Shown here: piece after piece, positions 36,637 through 47,949 of the stretch
Position numbering within the stretch: position 1 is the first letter of the stretch
Layout of the letters: each line of letters starts with the position of its first letter
Origin: Alienimonas californiensis
Lineage (GTDB): Bacteria > Planctomycetota > Planctomycetia > Planctomycetales > Planctomycetaceae
Assembly: GCF_007743815.1 (NCBI RefSeq)
Contig: NZ_CP036265.1
Location: 4,843,823 to 4,907,822 of the forward strand
Direction of reading: 5' to 3'
DNA: 64,000 nt
The notes under the pieces: model-generated
What the model was told of the DNA's origin: nothing
The model's database searches: none
Seen by the model: the letters and a program-made list of their open reading frames with translations, nothing else
Made by a program: the position numbers and the translations under genes

Positions 36637-38022
36637 CTACAGGTTCTGGGCGACGGCGGTGCTGTCGCCGAAGGCGTCCCGCTCCACGCCGGCCGTCTGG
36701 AGCATGCGGAGCAGCACGTTGCACAGCGGGGTGTCCTTCTCGAACCGCACCCGCCGGCCGGGCCGATAGGCCCCGTTGCCGCCGCCGGCCAGCAGGATCG
36801 GCAGGTCGTGCTCCTGGTGGGCGTTGCCGTCCTTGATCGTGCAGCCGAACAGGATCTGCGAATGGTCCAGCAGGGTGCCGTCGGCCTCTTTGAGCCCCTT
36901 CATCTTCTCCAACAGGTAGGCCAGTTGAACCGAGTGCCAGGCGTTGATTTTCACGTACGTGGCGATCCCCTTTGGCTCGTTCTTGTGGTGCGAGAGCGAG
37001 TGGTAGGAGCCGCTCACGCCGTCGAGGAAGGAGAAGTTCCGCCCGGTCTGAGCGTTGCCGAACATGTAGGTGGCCACGCGGGTGGTGTCCGTCCAGAACG
37101 CGAGCACGAGCACGTCCAGCATCAGCCGGGTGTGTTCGGTGAAGTCCTCCGGGATGCCGGGGCCGGGGCGGGGGACGTCGAACCGGCCCTCGTTGATCCA
37201 GCGTTTCTGCGGCTTGAGGGCGTTTTCAATGCGGGTTTCCACGCTTCGCACGCTGGCGAGGTATTCGTCCAGCTTCGCCCGGTCTTCCACGCCGACTTTG
37301 CGGCGGAGGTCCTTGGCGTCGTCCAGGACGAGGTCGAGGACGGAGGTGTCGTCCGTGGCGAGGCTGTCGGTGACGGCCTGTTGCCTGGTCGTGAAGCCGC
37401 TGACCGGGGGAGTCTTGGGGCCGCTGCGAAACAGGCGGTCGAACGCCAGCCGCGGCACGATCTCCTTCGGCACCGGCGTGTGCCGGTCCCGCCAGGCGAT
37501 GTGGGAGCCGTAGATGCGGGTGAAGCCGCCGCCGATGTTGTCGACGCCGCTGTAGGCCTCGTCGACGCCCAATTCCAGGCTGGGCAGGGGGGTGCGGTCG
37601 CCAAGTTCCTGGGCGAGGAGCTGGTCAGCGGTCTGACCGCCGATGTCGAGGTCCCGGCCGCTGGTCCGCACGACGTAGCCGCCCGACAGATACGCCGGGA
37701 TCTTCGGCCAGTGCCCGTTGCGGCCGACGGCCTGCTCGTTCCAGAGGTTCTCCAACACGGAGAAGTCGCCCTTCACCCCCGCTAATGGTTTGAGCAGCGG
37801 GGAGAGTTCGTATTGCTCGCCGTCGCCCTCGGGCGTCCACTGGTCCGGACGCATGCCGTTCGGCTTGAACAGGAACGCCGACCGCAGCGGCGGCGTCGCC
37901 AGTCGTCCGCCGGTCGGTTCGCGGTAGCCGCCCAGTGCCGGGTTCATCGCCCCCAGCCAGGGCAGCGCCAAGGCGGCCCCGGCCCCGCGGAGAAACGTGC
38001 GACGCGGGAGCGGAGCGGCCAT
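36637..38022 (-). CDS. DUF1552 exported protein
   Basis: A 461-residue protein with a Tat-type signal (PRRTFLRGAGAALALPWLGAM). DUF1552 landmarks are SAFLFKPNGMRPDQWTPEG, VLENLWNEQAVGRNGHW, YLSGGYVVRTSG, GGQTADQLLAQELG, SLELGVDEAYSGVDNIGGGFTRIYGSHIAW and GVSGSYHSLSHHKNEP. Members usually sit beside a DUF1587/DUF1592/DUF1588/DUF1585 cytochrome partner. Here that partner is not present in the window; the nearest gene is the DUF1549/DUF1553 protein, whose usual partner is DUF1501. The biochemical role of the family is not known. Confidence 0.88.
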   Translation of the reverse strand: MAAPLPRRTFLRGAGAALALPWLGAMNPALGGYREPTGGRLATPPLRSAFLFKPNGMRPDQWTPEGDGEQYELSPLLKPLAGVKGDFSVLENLWNEQAVGRNGHWPKIPAYLSGGYVVRTSGRDLDIGGQTADQLLAQELGDRTPLPSLELGVDEAYSGVDNIGGGFTRIYGSHIAWRDRHTPVPKEIVPRLAFDRLFRSGPKTPPVSGFTTRQQAVTDSLATDDTSVLDLVLDDAKDLRRKVGVEDRAKLDEYLASVRSVETRIENALKPQKRWINEGRFDVPRPGPGIPEDFTEHTRLMLDVLVLAFWTDTTRVATYMFGNAQTGRNFSFLDGVSGSYHSLSHHKNEPKGIATYVKINAWHSVQLAYLLEKMKGLKEADGTLLDHSQILFGCTIKDGNAHQEHDLPILLAGGGNGAYRPGRRVRFEKDTPLCNVLLRMLQTAGVERDAFGDSTAVAQNL

Positions 38023-38091
38023 GGCAAACCGGGGGAACGTGGGGCGGGCGAGTCGGCCGTGAGGGCCGGGCGGGGATTCCAGTGTAACGGA

Positions 38092-39144
38092 TCAATCGGT
38101 CCGTGGAGATGCGTCCGTCAGCGACGCCATCAGTTCGGCCGTCGCGGCGCCCGGATCGTCCGCCCCGCAGATCGCCCCGCAGACAGCGATTCGACCCGCC
38201 CCCGCCGCGGCGGCTCGCTCTACCGTGCCAGCGTCAATCCCGCCGATGGCGAACCACGGGGCCGTCACGTTCGCGGCCGCCCATCGAAGGTAATCTGTCC
38301 CCGGGAAGGCTTGGAAGGCCTTAGTGTCCGAGGGAAAACACGGACCGACGCCGAGGTGGTCCGCCCCCGCCGCCAGGGCCGCCGTCGCGTCCTCCGGGCG
38401 ATGGGTGGAGGCGCCGATCAGCGCCCGCTCGCCCAGCATCGCCCGCACGGGTTCGATCGGCAGGTCGTCTGTGCCGAGGTGCACGCCGTCGGCGCCGCAC
38501 AGCCGGGCGAGGTCCGGCCGGTCGTTGACGATCAGCGGCACGCCCGCCGCGGCCGTGATCGCCCGTACCTCCTGGAGGTGAGCCAGCGATTCCCGGTCGG
38601 TCAAATCCTTCTCCCGAACCTGAATCGGCCCGGCCCCGGCTTCGCAGGCGGCACGCAGCACGTCCGCCCACGGCCGCCGGCAGGCGGAGCGGGTGAGCAA
38701 CAGATAGACCCGCCACGCCCCCAGCGACGGCCGAGCGGTCGCCGCGAGCAGGCGTTTTTCGATCGTGTAGACGCGGTAGCGGAGTTGTTCGAAGGCCGCG
38801 GCCCGCTCCGGAGCGTCGATCTTCGACCACTCCTCAAGGCTGCGCAGGCCCTCCTGCACCCGGGCCGCATTGGCCGCAAGCACGCTCGCGGCGTCGGGAC
38901 GGGAACGCTCCGTCGGCTCGCTCAAAGCCGTGCCCACGTCGCCGGCGGTTTCGCGGGCGGCGCAACGGGCCTCCCGCCCGACCGGCAGGGCCGTGGCGAG
39001 CGCGTGGCGGACGGACTTCAACTTGGCCGTCAGCGCCGCGTCGTCCAGCACGAACCGGGCGTGGTCCTCCAGCACGCGTAAGCCCTCCCGGGCCCGGTTC
39101 TCGGCGGCGTCCAGCAGGCGCAGGGCGGCGGGGTCCGGGGGCAT
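38092..39144 (-). CDS. thiE: thiamine-phosphate synthase with N-terminal ThiD2 domain
   Basis: A 350-residue two-domain protein for the join step of thiamine synthesis: HMP-PP plus thiazole phosphate gives thiamine phosphate. The N-terminal ~140 residues match the ThiD2 domain (ALRLLDAAENRAREGLRVLEDHARF, LAANAARVQEGLRSLEEW), which in studied relatives has HMP-phosphate kinase activity. The C-terminal TIM barrel is ThiE (GAGPIQVREKDL, VPLIVNDRPDLARLCGADGVHLG, DHLGVGPCFPSDTKAF, FAIGGIDAGTVERAAAAGA). It is a lone gene on the minus strand and is divergent from clpC. The kinase role of the first domain is inference from the family. Confidence 0.88.
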   Translation of the reverse strand: MPPDPAALRLLDAAENRAREGLRVLEDHARFVLDDAALTAKLKSVRHALATALPVGREARCAARETAGDVGTALSEPTERSRPDAASVLAANAARVQEGLRSLEEWSKIDAPERAAAFEQLRYRVYTIEKRLLAATARPSLGAWRVYLLLTRSACRRPWADVLRAACEAGAGPIQVREKDLTDRESLAHLQEVRAITAAAGVPLIVNDRPDLARLCGADGVHLGTDDLPIEPVRAMLGERALIGASTHRPEDATAALAAGADHLGVGPCFPSDTKAFQAFPGTDYLRWAAANVTAPWFAIGGIDAGTVERAAAAGAGRIAVCGAICGADDPGAATAELMASLTDASPRTD

Positions 39145-39295
39145 GTTGCGGGCGACGGGACGGGAGATGACGACGGGGAGGTGACGGTCGGGGCGGTTGT
39201 GAGGGGGGGCCGGGCATTCTAGAGTCTTGGCCCCCTCCTGCCCCCTCCCGAGAGCGTCGGTCGACTTTCCGCCGGTCCGCCTCGCGGTCGTCGCC

Positions 39296-39301
39296 TACAA
39301 T
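39296..39301 (+). promoter_or_regulatory. possible -10 box for clpC (TACAAT)
   Basis: TACAAT differs from the consensus TATAAT by one base and lies 94 nt before the clpC ATG. No good -35 hexamer is 16-18 nt upstream, although TCGACT is at 39261. The same hexamer precedes the RNA candidate near 61829. I also see no clear CtsR- or CIRCE-type operator here. Confidence 0.3.
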
Positions 39302-39395
39302 CTGCTGTCCGCCCGTTCGCTCCCCCCGGGGCGTCGGCTCCCGCCCCGCGGCGGACGTATCGCACCGACCGACACGAAATAGACTCAGCCCCGCT

Positions 39396-42077
<2,682 letters not shown>

Positions 42078-42103
42078 TCCCCGCCCCCGCCGCTGACCGT
42101 TCC

Positions 42104-42136
42104 CGCCGCCCGGCACGCCCCGCGTGCCGGGCGGCG
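42104..42136 (+). terminator. hairpin downstream of clpC
   Basis: A 14-bp uninterrupted GC-rich stem (42104-42117 with 42123-42136) with a CCCCG loop begins 26 nt after the clpC stop. It is followed by TCGTGCG rather than a T-run, but the stem is exceptionally long and correctly placed. Confidence 0.55.
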
Positions 42137-42198
42137 TCGTGCGCGGTCCTGAATCCCCACCGCGGCCAGTCGTCGGTTCGGCCGGGTACGCTGAGGCG

Positions 42199-43730
42199 AT
42201 GCCCGCCTCCCCACTCCTCCTCTCGTTGTGTTTGATGCAGGCGGCGGCCCCGCCAGCGCCGGGGGAAACGCCGGTGTGGGCCGAGGAGGGCGGGCATCCG
42301 ACCTGGGTCGTCCACCCGCGGCGGCCGTCCCGGGCGACCTCGCCCCCGCCGGCGATCTGGCAGTCGCCGCCGGGGGCGGTCGGGTCGCTGTGCGGGGATC
42401 CGGTTCTCGCGGGCGACCGCCTGTTGGTCGGCACGAACAGCGATCCGGACTGGAGCGCCCGCTTCCCTGTCGACGGCGGCGTGATGGCCTGCCTCGACGC
42501 CGCCGACGGCACGCTGGTCTGGCGACACTTTCACCCCCGCTTGGACTGGCGGTTCAACGACGTGCCGGCCAGCCCGATCCGGTCCCGCCCGGCGGTGCAG
42601 GGGGATCGGGTCTGCTATTTCAGCAACCGCGGGTCGCTGGTCTGTCTGGACCTCGCCGGCTTCCGCGACGGCGAGAACGACGGCCCTGTTACCGACGAGA
42701 CCCGCACCGGCGCATCGGACGGAGACATCGTCTGGGAGATCGACTTCGTCGCCGACCACGGCGTGTTCAAGCGGGAGGACGCTGGGATGGGCAACCCGCT
42801 CAGTTCGCCGGTGATCCTGTCGACGGCGGCGCAGGGCGACCTCGTCTTCTGCGGGACGATGCAGGGGACGCATCCAGACGGGACCGTCGCAAACCCCGCC
42901 GCCCCATCGTTCGTGGCAGTGCGGCTGGCGGACGGGGCGATCGTCTGGTCGACCTCCGTGCCGGGAGAAAACGTGGCGCTGGGCTCCTTCGGCTCGCCCG
43001 CCGTGCTGGGGGAGGGACCAGAGGCGAAGGTTCTATTCCCCGCCGGCGACGGCAAGCTGTACGCCTTCGAGCCGACGACGGGCGGGAGTTGTGGTCGATC
43101 GACCTCGGCGGCCCGCCGCGGTCGGACGACATGATCCGCAGCGGGACGGAGGAACGAAACCTGTATTACGGCCGCCCGGTGGTGGCGGGGCGGACGATCT
43201 TCGTGGGGCTGTGCCAGAAGTATGAGACGCACGGCCAACTGCCGATGCCGGTCTTCGCGGTCGAGACCGACGCGGACGGCCTCAATCCGTCCGTCCGGTG
43301 GACGTACGACCCCGACAGCGTCGAACTCGGCGGACGGGGCCGCGGCGATGCGTCATTCGACGGCACGCAGGCGTCGGTCGCGGTGACGGACGACGCCGTC
43401 TTCACGCTCGGCAAGCTCGGCGTGCTGGGAGCGGCCGATCGAGCGACCGGCGCGGAACGGTGGCGTGCCGGATTCTTCGGGTACGCCGCGCTCTACGCCT
43501 CCCCGGTCGTGCATGACGACCTATTGTATGTGCCGATCGACGACGGGCTGTACGTCTTCGAGGCGACGGCGGAGGCCCCCCGCTGCATCGGCAGCTATGA
43601 GTTGGGCATTCACTACGGCACGCCGCTGCCGACGGAGGACGGGGTCTACGTCGCCGAAGGAAACTTCATGTGGAAGCTGAAGCCGCCGCGGGCGTTGGCG
43701 GGCGGCGGCACCGGGCCTAGGGGCGACTGA
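42199..43730 (+). pseudogene. PQQ-like beta-propeller (quinoprotein-type) gene interrupted by one frameshift
   Basis: ATG 42199 opens a frame with a signal-like N terminus (MPASPLLLSLCLMQAAAPPAP) and beta-propeller repeats (GGVMACLDAADGTLVWRHF, SVPGENVALGSFGSPAV, GDGKLYAFEPTTG). This frame ends at 43134. A second frame continues the propeller with GRELWSIDLGGPP through DRATGAERWRAGFFGYAAL to a stop at 43730. The two join exactly at 43080-43083, where loss of one base in acgggcggg, or a -1 shift, gives the expected EPTTGRELWSID. A one-base restoration would give about 510 residues, a normal size. Members are exported PQQ-type repeat proteins of unknown role. It could be a real pseudogene, a sequencing error in a GC run, or a programmed -1 shift; no classical slippery heptamer is present. 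Confidence 0.75.
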
Positions 43731-43740
43731 CCGCCAGTAT

Positions 43741-44910
43741 TCAGCGAGCCCGGTGACCCGGGGCGGTCGCCGCAGACCGCAGCAGGGCGGCCAGAACGAG
43801 GGCGGCGTCAGCCGCCGGACCGTGCGGGGTTGCGAAGACGGCCCGGTCGGCCGTACCGGCGGCCAGCGTGCAGCCGTCTTCCACCGCCGTCCACAGGGCC
43901 GCGGGCGTGTCCTCGACCTCCCGCACCCGACCGCCGGCCGCGGCGATCTTCAATCGCAAGTCATCCGCCAACTCCGCCGCGAGCGCGACCGTCGGGGCGG
44001 CCGGCTTCTTCGACGCCCGCCGCACCGCGTCGGCGGCCAGCGTCCGTACCGTTTCCGTCCACGGAACCGGCGTACCGTCCGCCGCGAACTCCCGGCAGCG
44101 GGCCGAGGAGGAGTCAACAAAGAGTCGAATGTCTCCTAGGGACTCCCGCATTGTCTCCAGCAGGTCTCCCGAGTGGGCGTCCGGAGAGACGGCGACCGTT
44201 CGCAGATCATCCGGCAGGGCGGCGAACAGGCGGTCGAAGCGGGTGCGAACGGCGGTGGAGGGGCTCGCCAACCTGATCCGTAGTGCCGAGAGCGTGCGGA
44301 AAGCGGGCCACAGCGACGCCTCGTGCTCCGCCGCCGCCCCGCAGCCGCGTTCGATGCCGGTTTGACGGTCGATGCGCGGCTCGTTCGACAACACCGCCGC
44401 GGCCTCCGCGTCCGTCAGCGGCCGGCCGCCGGCGGCGAGGGGGATCAGACCGGCGTGTCCCGCCGGGCGGTCGGGGGCGGCGAGCCACAGACCGCCCGCC
44501 GCGCCGGTCTTCCGCACGGCGAACCGTATCGTCGGCTCCAGCGCCTCGCCGAGGTGCAGCACGTCGCAGCCGGCATGACGGAGCACCGCGGCGACGACGG
44601 GGAGGAAGGGGGCGTGCGTCGCCCGTTCGTCCCGGCCCAGCACGACCGCCGCCCGCGGCGGCAGCGTCGCCGCGAAGCGGGCGGCGAGGGCACCAGCCTC
44701 TTCAGGGCTGAAGTCGGCTCCCGCCACGCCGCCGAACGGATCGGGACGTTCACCCCGGGGTCGGCGTTCCAACCGGCGACGCAACGTCGGCGAGGCTCCC
44801 GCAAGCTCCGCGGCGTGCGGGCAGCCCGCGCACTCCGCCCACCCCGAGGCCAACCGGGCGAGATGCGTCCCGCGGGAGATCGGCGCGGCGGCGGTCGGAC
44901 AGCGGAGCAT
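43741..44910 (-). CDS. phosphomannomutase/phosphoglucomutase-like pseudoenzyme
   Basis: A 389-residue protein with the alpha-D-phosphohexomutase layout but without its catalytic residues. Family echoes: FGGVAGADFSPEEAGALAARF (mutase N-terminal GIRG region), VVLGRDERATHAPFLP, HAGCDVLHLGEALEPTIRFAVRK, and GGLWLAAPDRPAGHAGL where ITASHNP should be, so the phosphoserine is Pro146. The metal loop DGDxDR aligns with DSSSAR (266-271). A Cys cluster (C4, C27, C30, followed by His) at the N terminus could bind a metal. It probably binds sugar phosphates or acts as a scaffold. I use ATG 44910; a TTG at 44925 lies at the edge of the adjacent repeat element. Convergent with the frameshifted propeller gene, 10 nt apart. 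Confidence 0.7.
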   Translation of the reverse strand: MLRCPTAAAPISRGTHLARLASGWAECAGCPHAAELAGASPTLRRRLERRPRGERPDPFGGVAGADFSPEEAGALAARFAATLPPRAAVVLGRDERATHAPFLPVVAAVLRHAGCDVLHLGEALEPTIRFAVRKTGAAGGLWLAAPDRPAGHAGLIPLAAGGRPLTDAEAAAVLSNEPRIDRQTGIERGCGAAAEHEASLWPAFRTLSALRIRLASPSTAVRTRFDRLFAALPDDLRTVAVSPDAHSGDLLETMRESLGDIRLFVDSSSARCREFAADGTPVPWTETVRTLAADAVRRASKKPAAPTVALAAELADDLRLKIAAAGGRVREVEDTPAALWTAVEDGCTLAAGTADRAVFATPHGPAADAALVLAALLRSAATAPGHRAR

Positions 44911-44923
44911 TCGTGCGAGCGCC

Positions 44924-45077
44924 AAGGCGAGCGGTGGGCGTCAGCCCTCCGTGTCCGGGCCGGCGGGGATCACATAGCACGTCCGGCAGCGCGAGCCGAT
45001 ACTGGCTGTGGTCCGGCCCCCTTCGACCGCTCGGTTCCGGGGGAGAAGACGGGGGGCTGACGCCCACCGCTCGCCTT
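44924..45077. mobile_element. 154-bp MITE/REP-like element with 27-bp terminal inverted repeats
   Basis: The arms 44924-44950 and 45051-45077 are inverted copies matching at 26 of 27 positions. Each arm folds on itself through GGGC-GTCA-GCCC (TGAC in the opposite arm). The interior of about 100 bp has no ORF. The arm signature GGCGAGCGG recurs at 9540. No transposase is present, so any movement would need help from elsewhere. The element fills the gap between the mutase-like gene and holA, and ends 7 nt before the holA ribosome-binding site. Confidence 0.7.
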
Positions 45078-45092
45078 TTCTTCAGGAGTTCC

Positions 45093-46100
45093 ATGCACGC
45101 CGCCGAGTTCCTCAAGCAATCCGGTCTCGCCGCGGCGGACGTGCCGCCGGTGGTCGCGGTGCACGGCGACCAGCGCCTGCTGGCCCGGCGGTGCGTCGAT
45201 CGGATCGCCGCGGCCGTGCTGGGGGACGACGACGAACCGACGCGCCTGGACGGGGTGACGGCCGACCTCGCCTCGGCGCTGGACGAACTGCGGACCGTTT
45301 CCATGTTCGCCTCCGCCCGCATCGTGGTGGTGGGGGCGGCGGACGGGTTTGTCACCGACCATCGGGCCGGCTTGGAACGCTACGTCGCGGCCCCGGCCGC
45401 CGGCAGCGTGCTGATTCTGGAGGTCTCGAAGTGGTTGAAGACGACGCGGCTGGCGAAGGCCGTCGCCAAATCCGGCCTCACGCTCGAATGCTCGGAACTA
45501 AAGGGGGCGAAGGCGGCGGCGTACCTCGTGGGCGTGGCGAAGGCGGAGCACGACACCGCCCTGGCCCGCGACGCGGCGGAGTTGATGGTGACGCTCGCCG
45601 GCACGGATCTGGGCCTGTTGGAACAGGAACTCGGCAAGCTGTGCGCCTTCGCCGCGGACCGCGATCCCAAGGCGGTCACGGCGGAGGACGTCGCCGCGCT
45701 GGTAATGGACGGCTCGGTGAAGAACACCTTCGAGATGCTCGCGGAGGTCCGCCGCGGCAATGTGGGCCGGGCGCTGGCGGAACTCGACAAACTGCTGCTG
45801 GCCGGGGAGGCGCCGTTCAAGATCCTCGGCGGGATGAGCTTCGTGCTGCGAAAGATCGCCACGGCGGTGGACCTGTCCGCCGGCGACGGCAACCTGTCGC
45901 GGGCGCTGGCGACGGCCGGCGTGTTTCCGAAGGAGCGGGGCGAAACGGAGCAGTACCTCCGACGGCTCGGCCGGAAGCGGGCGGAACGCTTCCGCGGTTT
46001 GCTGCTGGAGGCGGACGGCGCCCTCCGCGGCGGCTCCGCGTTGCCGGATCGCACGGTGCTGGAACGCCTGCTGATCCAACTCGCCCCGCCGTCCCGCTGA
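45093..46100 (+). CDS. holA: DNA polymerase III delta subunit
   Basis: A 335-residue clamp-loader subunit that opens the beta sliding clamp. The N-terminal AAA-like domain has VVAVHGDQRLLARRCVDRIA and later TVSMFASARIVVVGAADGF; the family's usual VLILEVSKWLKTTRLAKAV strand follows, then LAGTDLGLLEQELGKLCAFA and the C-terminal collar domain (FEMLAEVRRGNVGRALAELDKLLLAGEAPFKILGGMSF). As in other delta subunits there is no Walker A. ATG 45093 is preceded by AGGAG (45084-45088) at good spacing; an open frame upstream to 44913 lies in the repeat element and was rejected. Confidence 0.9.
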   Translation: MHAAEFLKQSGLAAADVPPVVAVHGDQRLLARRCVDRIAAAVLGDDDEPTRLDGVTADLASALDELRTVSMFASARIVVVGAADGFVTDHRAGLERYVAAPAAGSVLILEVSKWLKTTRLAKAVAKSGLTLECSELKGAKAAAYLVGVAKAEHDTALARDAAELMVTLAGTDLGLLEQELGKLCAFAADRDPKAVTAEDVAALVMDGSVKNTFEMLAEVRRGNVGRALAELDKLLLAGEAPFKILGGMSFVLRKIATAVDLSAGDGNLSRALATAGVFPKERGETEQYLRRLGRKRAERFRGLLLEADGALRGGSALPDRTVLERLLIQLAPPSR

Positions 46101-46107
46101 GGCGGCG

Positions 46108-47553
46108 TCATTCGGGCGCCGCGTCCGCCCGCAGGGACGCGGCGAGGGCGGTCATGTGCTCGGCGAACGTCGCGCTGGCGACGTAACGGCGCCCGGCGGG
46201 AATCTTCGCCTGCCCGAGCAACGGGCCGCCGTCGGACACCTCCACCCAGCGTCCGTCCGCATCCAACGCGTCGATCGCCGCTCGCGCCGCCGCCGCGCGG
46301 TTCGACGAACTGGGCCGCGACGGCTCACGGCCGGCACGGGCCTCGGCCAGACGCTCACGCAGGGCGTCGACTTGGCTCTCCCCCTTCCAGCCGTAGTGGC
46401 TGGGCAGGTCGGCGTCGTCGTAGGTCGGCCGGTACTCCCGGCCGCGACGCTCCATGTACAGCGGGCGATTCGTGCCGAGTTCGAGATACCGCGGCAACCG
46501 CCCGTCCGGCAGGGCGCTGCGTTCGAGATAATCCAGGGCCGCATGAATCGGATCGAGGAACCGCACCTCGTCCGTCGCCGCGTGCAGGGCGAGCAGCGCT
46601 TCGATGACGTCCTGAGACTCGGACGCGGCGACGGCGGGCGGTTCGAACACCCGGGCCCACGCCGGCCGCATGGACTCGTCGTACTGCTGCGCCCACCCCG
46701 GCTGCGGGGCGGGCAACTGGGCCCGGATGAGGAAGTCGCCGAACCGGCGGGCCGCGGCGTCGGCCCGTTCGGCGAGCGCCGGATCGCGGGTTTCGTAAAG
46801 CTGCCGGGCCGACAGCAGCGTGGCGACGACCTGTCCGGCGAGGCCGTCGTTCAGCGTGGGCAGGTCCCAATACGCCTTGATCCGCGGCAGTTCTCGCCAG
46901 TCCCCCGGCGACGACGCCCGCAGCGGCGGCCCGTCGGTCGTCGGACCGTCCCAGACCTGCGGGAAGCCGCCGCCGGAAAGTTGGGCGGTGAGGAGGGCGT
47001 CCAGCCCCGACCGGGCCGCCTCGGCGATCCCCGCGTGCCCGCCGGCGTGGGCGGCGTCGAGGCGCATCAACAAGCGCAGGGCTGCGGGCGTCTGACCGTC
47101 GTCGAGGGAGGAGTTGTTCTTCCCGCGACCGCGGCCGCGGCGGTAGGCGCCGGGGTCGCCGTTCGGGTCGAAGTCGATTTTGTTCGTCCAACCGCCGGAC
47201 TGCAGTTGGCCGTACGTCAGCGCCTCGCCGGCGGCGGTCGCGGCGGCGAGGTGGGCGGGGTCGCCGGTCGCCTCGTGGGCGGCGAGGAACGCCTCGCCCA
47301 CAGTTGGCGTGGCCGGCGGCTGCACCCAGATTTGTGTGGGCGTCGCTTCGCCTTCGCCCCAGCGACGGCCGCCGTCCAACTCCGTGAAGTAGACGTACCC
47401 GCCGCGGACGGCGATTTCGTCCGCGTAAAACCGGCCGGCCCGGCTGAGGGCGGCGATCGTCTCGCTCCGCGACGGCTCGTCGACGAACGCCGAGCTCGGC
47501 GACGGGCTCCCCAGCGCCGCGAGCAGGAGGAGGGCGAGGCGTCGGGCGGGCAT
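46108..47553 (-). CDS. exported pectate lyase, PL10-like
   Basis: A 481-residue secreted polysaccharide lyase. ATG 47553 starts a signal peptide (MPARRLALLLLAALGSPSPSSAF). PL10 landmarks: ALTYGQLQSGGWTNKIDFDPNGD, KNNSSLDDGQTPAALRLLMRL, LTAQLSGGGFPQVWDG, AYWDLPTLNDGLAGQVVATLL, QYDESMRPAWARVFEPPAVAASESQDV, and the end region NRPLYMERRGREYRPTYDDADLPSHYGWKG. It should cleave polygalacturonate by beta-elimination, or a related uronan. The frame is open far upstream on the same strand as a GC artefact, so the start was set by the signal peptide. It converges on holA with only 7 nt between them. Confidence 0.85.
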   Translation of the reverse strand: MPARRLALLLLAALGSPSPSSAFVDEPSRSETIAALSRAGRFYADEIAVRGGYVYFTELDGGRRWGEGEATPTQIWVQPPATPTVGEAFLAAHEATGDPAHLAAATAAGEALTYGQLQSGGWTNKIDFDPNGDPGAYRRGRGRGKNNSSLDDGQTPAALRLLMRLDAAHAGGHAGIAEAARSGLDALLTAQLSGGGFPQVWDGPTTDGPPLRASSPGDWRELPRIKAYWDLPTLNDGLAGQVVATLLSARQLYETRDPALAERADAAARRFGDFLIRAQLPAPQPGWAQQYDESMRPAWARVFEPPAVAASESQDVIEALLALHAATDEVRFLDPIHAALDYLERSALPDGRLPRYLELGTNRPLYMERRGREYRPTYDDADLPSHYGWKGESQVDALRERLAEARAGREPSRPSSSNRAAAARAAIDALDADGRWVEVSDGGPLLGQAKIPAGRRYVASATFAEHMTALAASLRADAAPE

Positions 47554-47949
47554 CGGCAGGGTGCGGGGAAGGCGGCGTCGGGGGAACGTGGGAGCCAACA
47601 TCCGCCCCGCTCCGGCGGCGGGCAAACGGGACCGCGTCGGACGGAGCCGGCGGCGGCTTGAGTCGATTTCGGGATTCCGACGGAAAACCCGTTGACCGGC
47701 CAATGCGGACTGATCTACCACCCGCCCCCGACGCGGCACGCCCCGCGCCCGCAGCTTCCCGAGCGGCTCACGCCGCCACGGAAGCGAGGGCGAGCGGGCA
47801 GGGGACCTCTCCACCCCGCCGCGCGACTGCCCCGCGTTCCCGCTGCTGTGCGGGGCCGCATCTCCCCCTGCGACAACCGATTCGTCCGCGTTTCCCGGCC
47901 GGCCCCGTTGCGCCGCCGTCTGCGCAGACCTCCTCACGGAACAGGTGCG
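47554..47949. other. 396-nt divergent intergenic region, pectate lyase / YTV-like gene
   Basis: Both flanking genes point away from this gap, so it should carry two promoters. A TTGACC hexamer at 47692-47697 on the plus strand is a fair -35 candidate; the matching position 17 nt later (ctacca) is a poor -10. No RNA gene or ribosome-binding signature with a small ORF is evident, and the remaining sequence is GC-rich with no repeats. Confidence 0.35.

Noticed and set aside
45093-46100. An upstream start of holA at 44913
   Set aside because: The extra codons lie in the inverted-repeat element, and AGGAG precedes ATG 45093.
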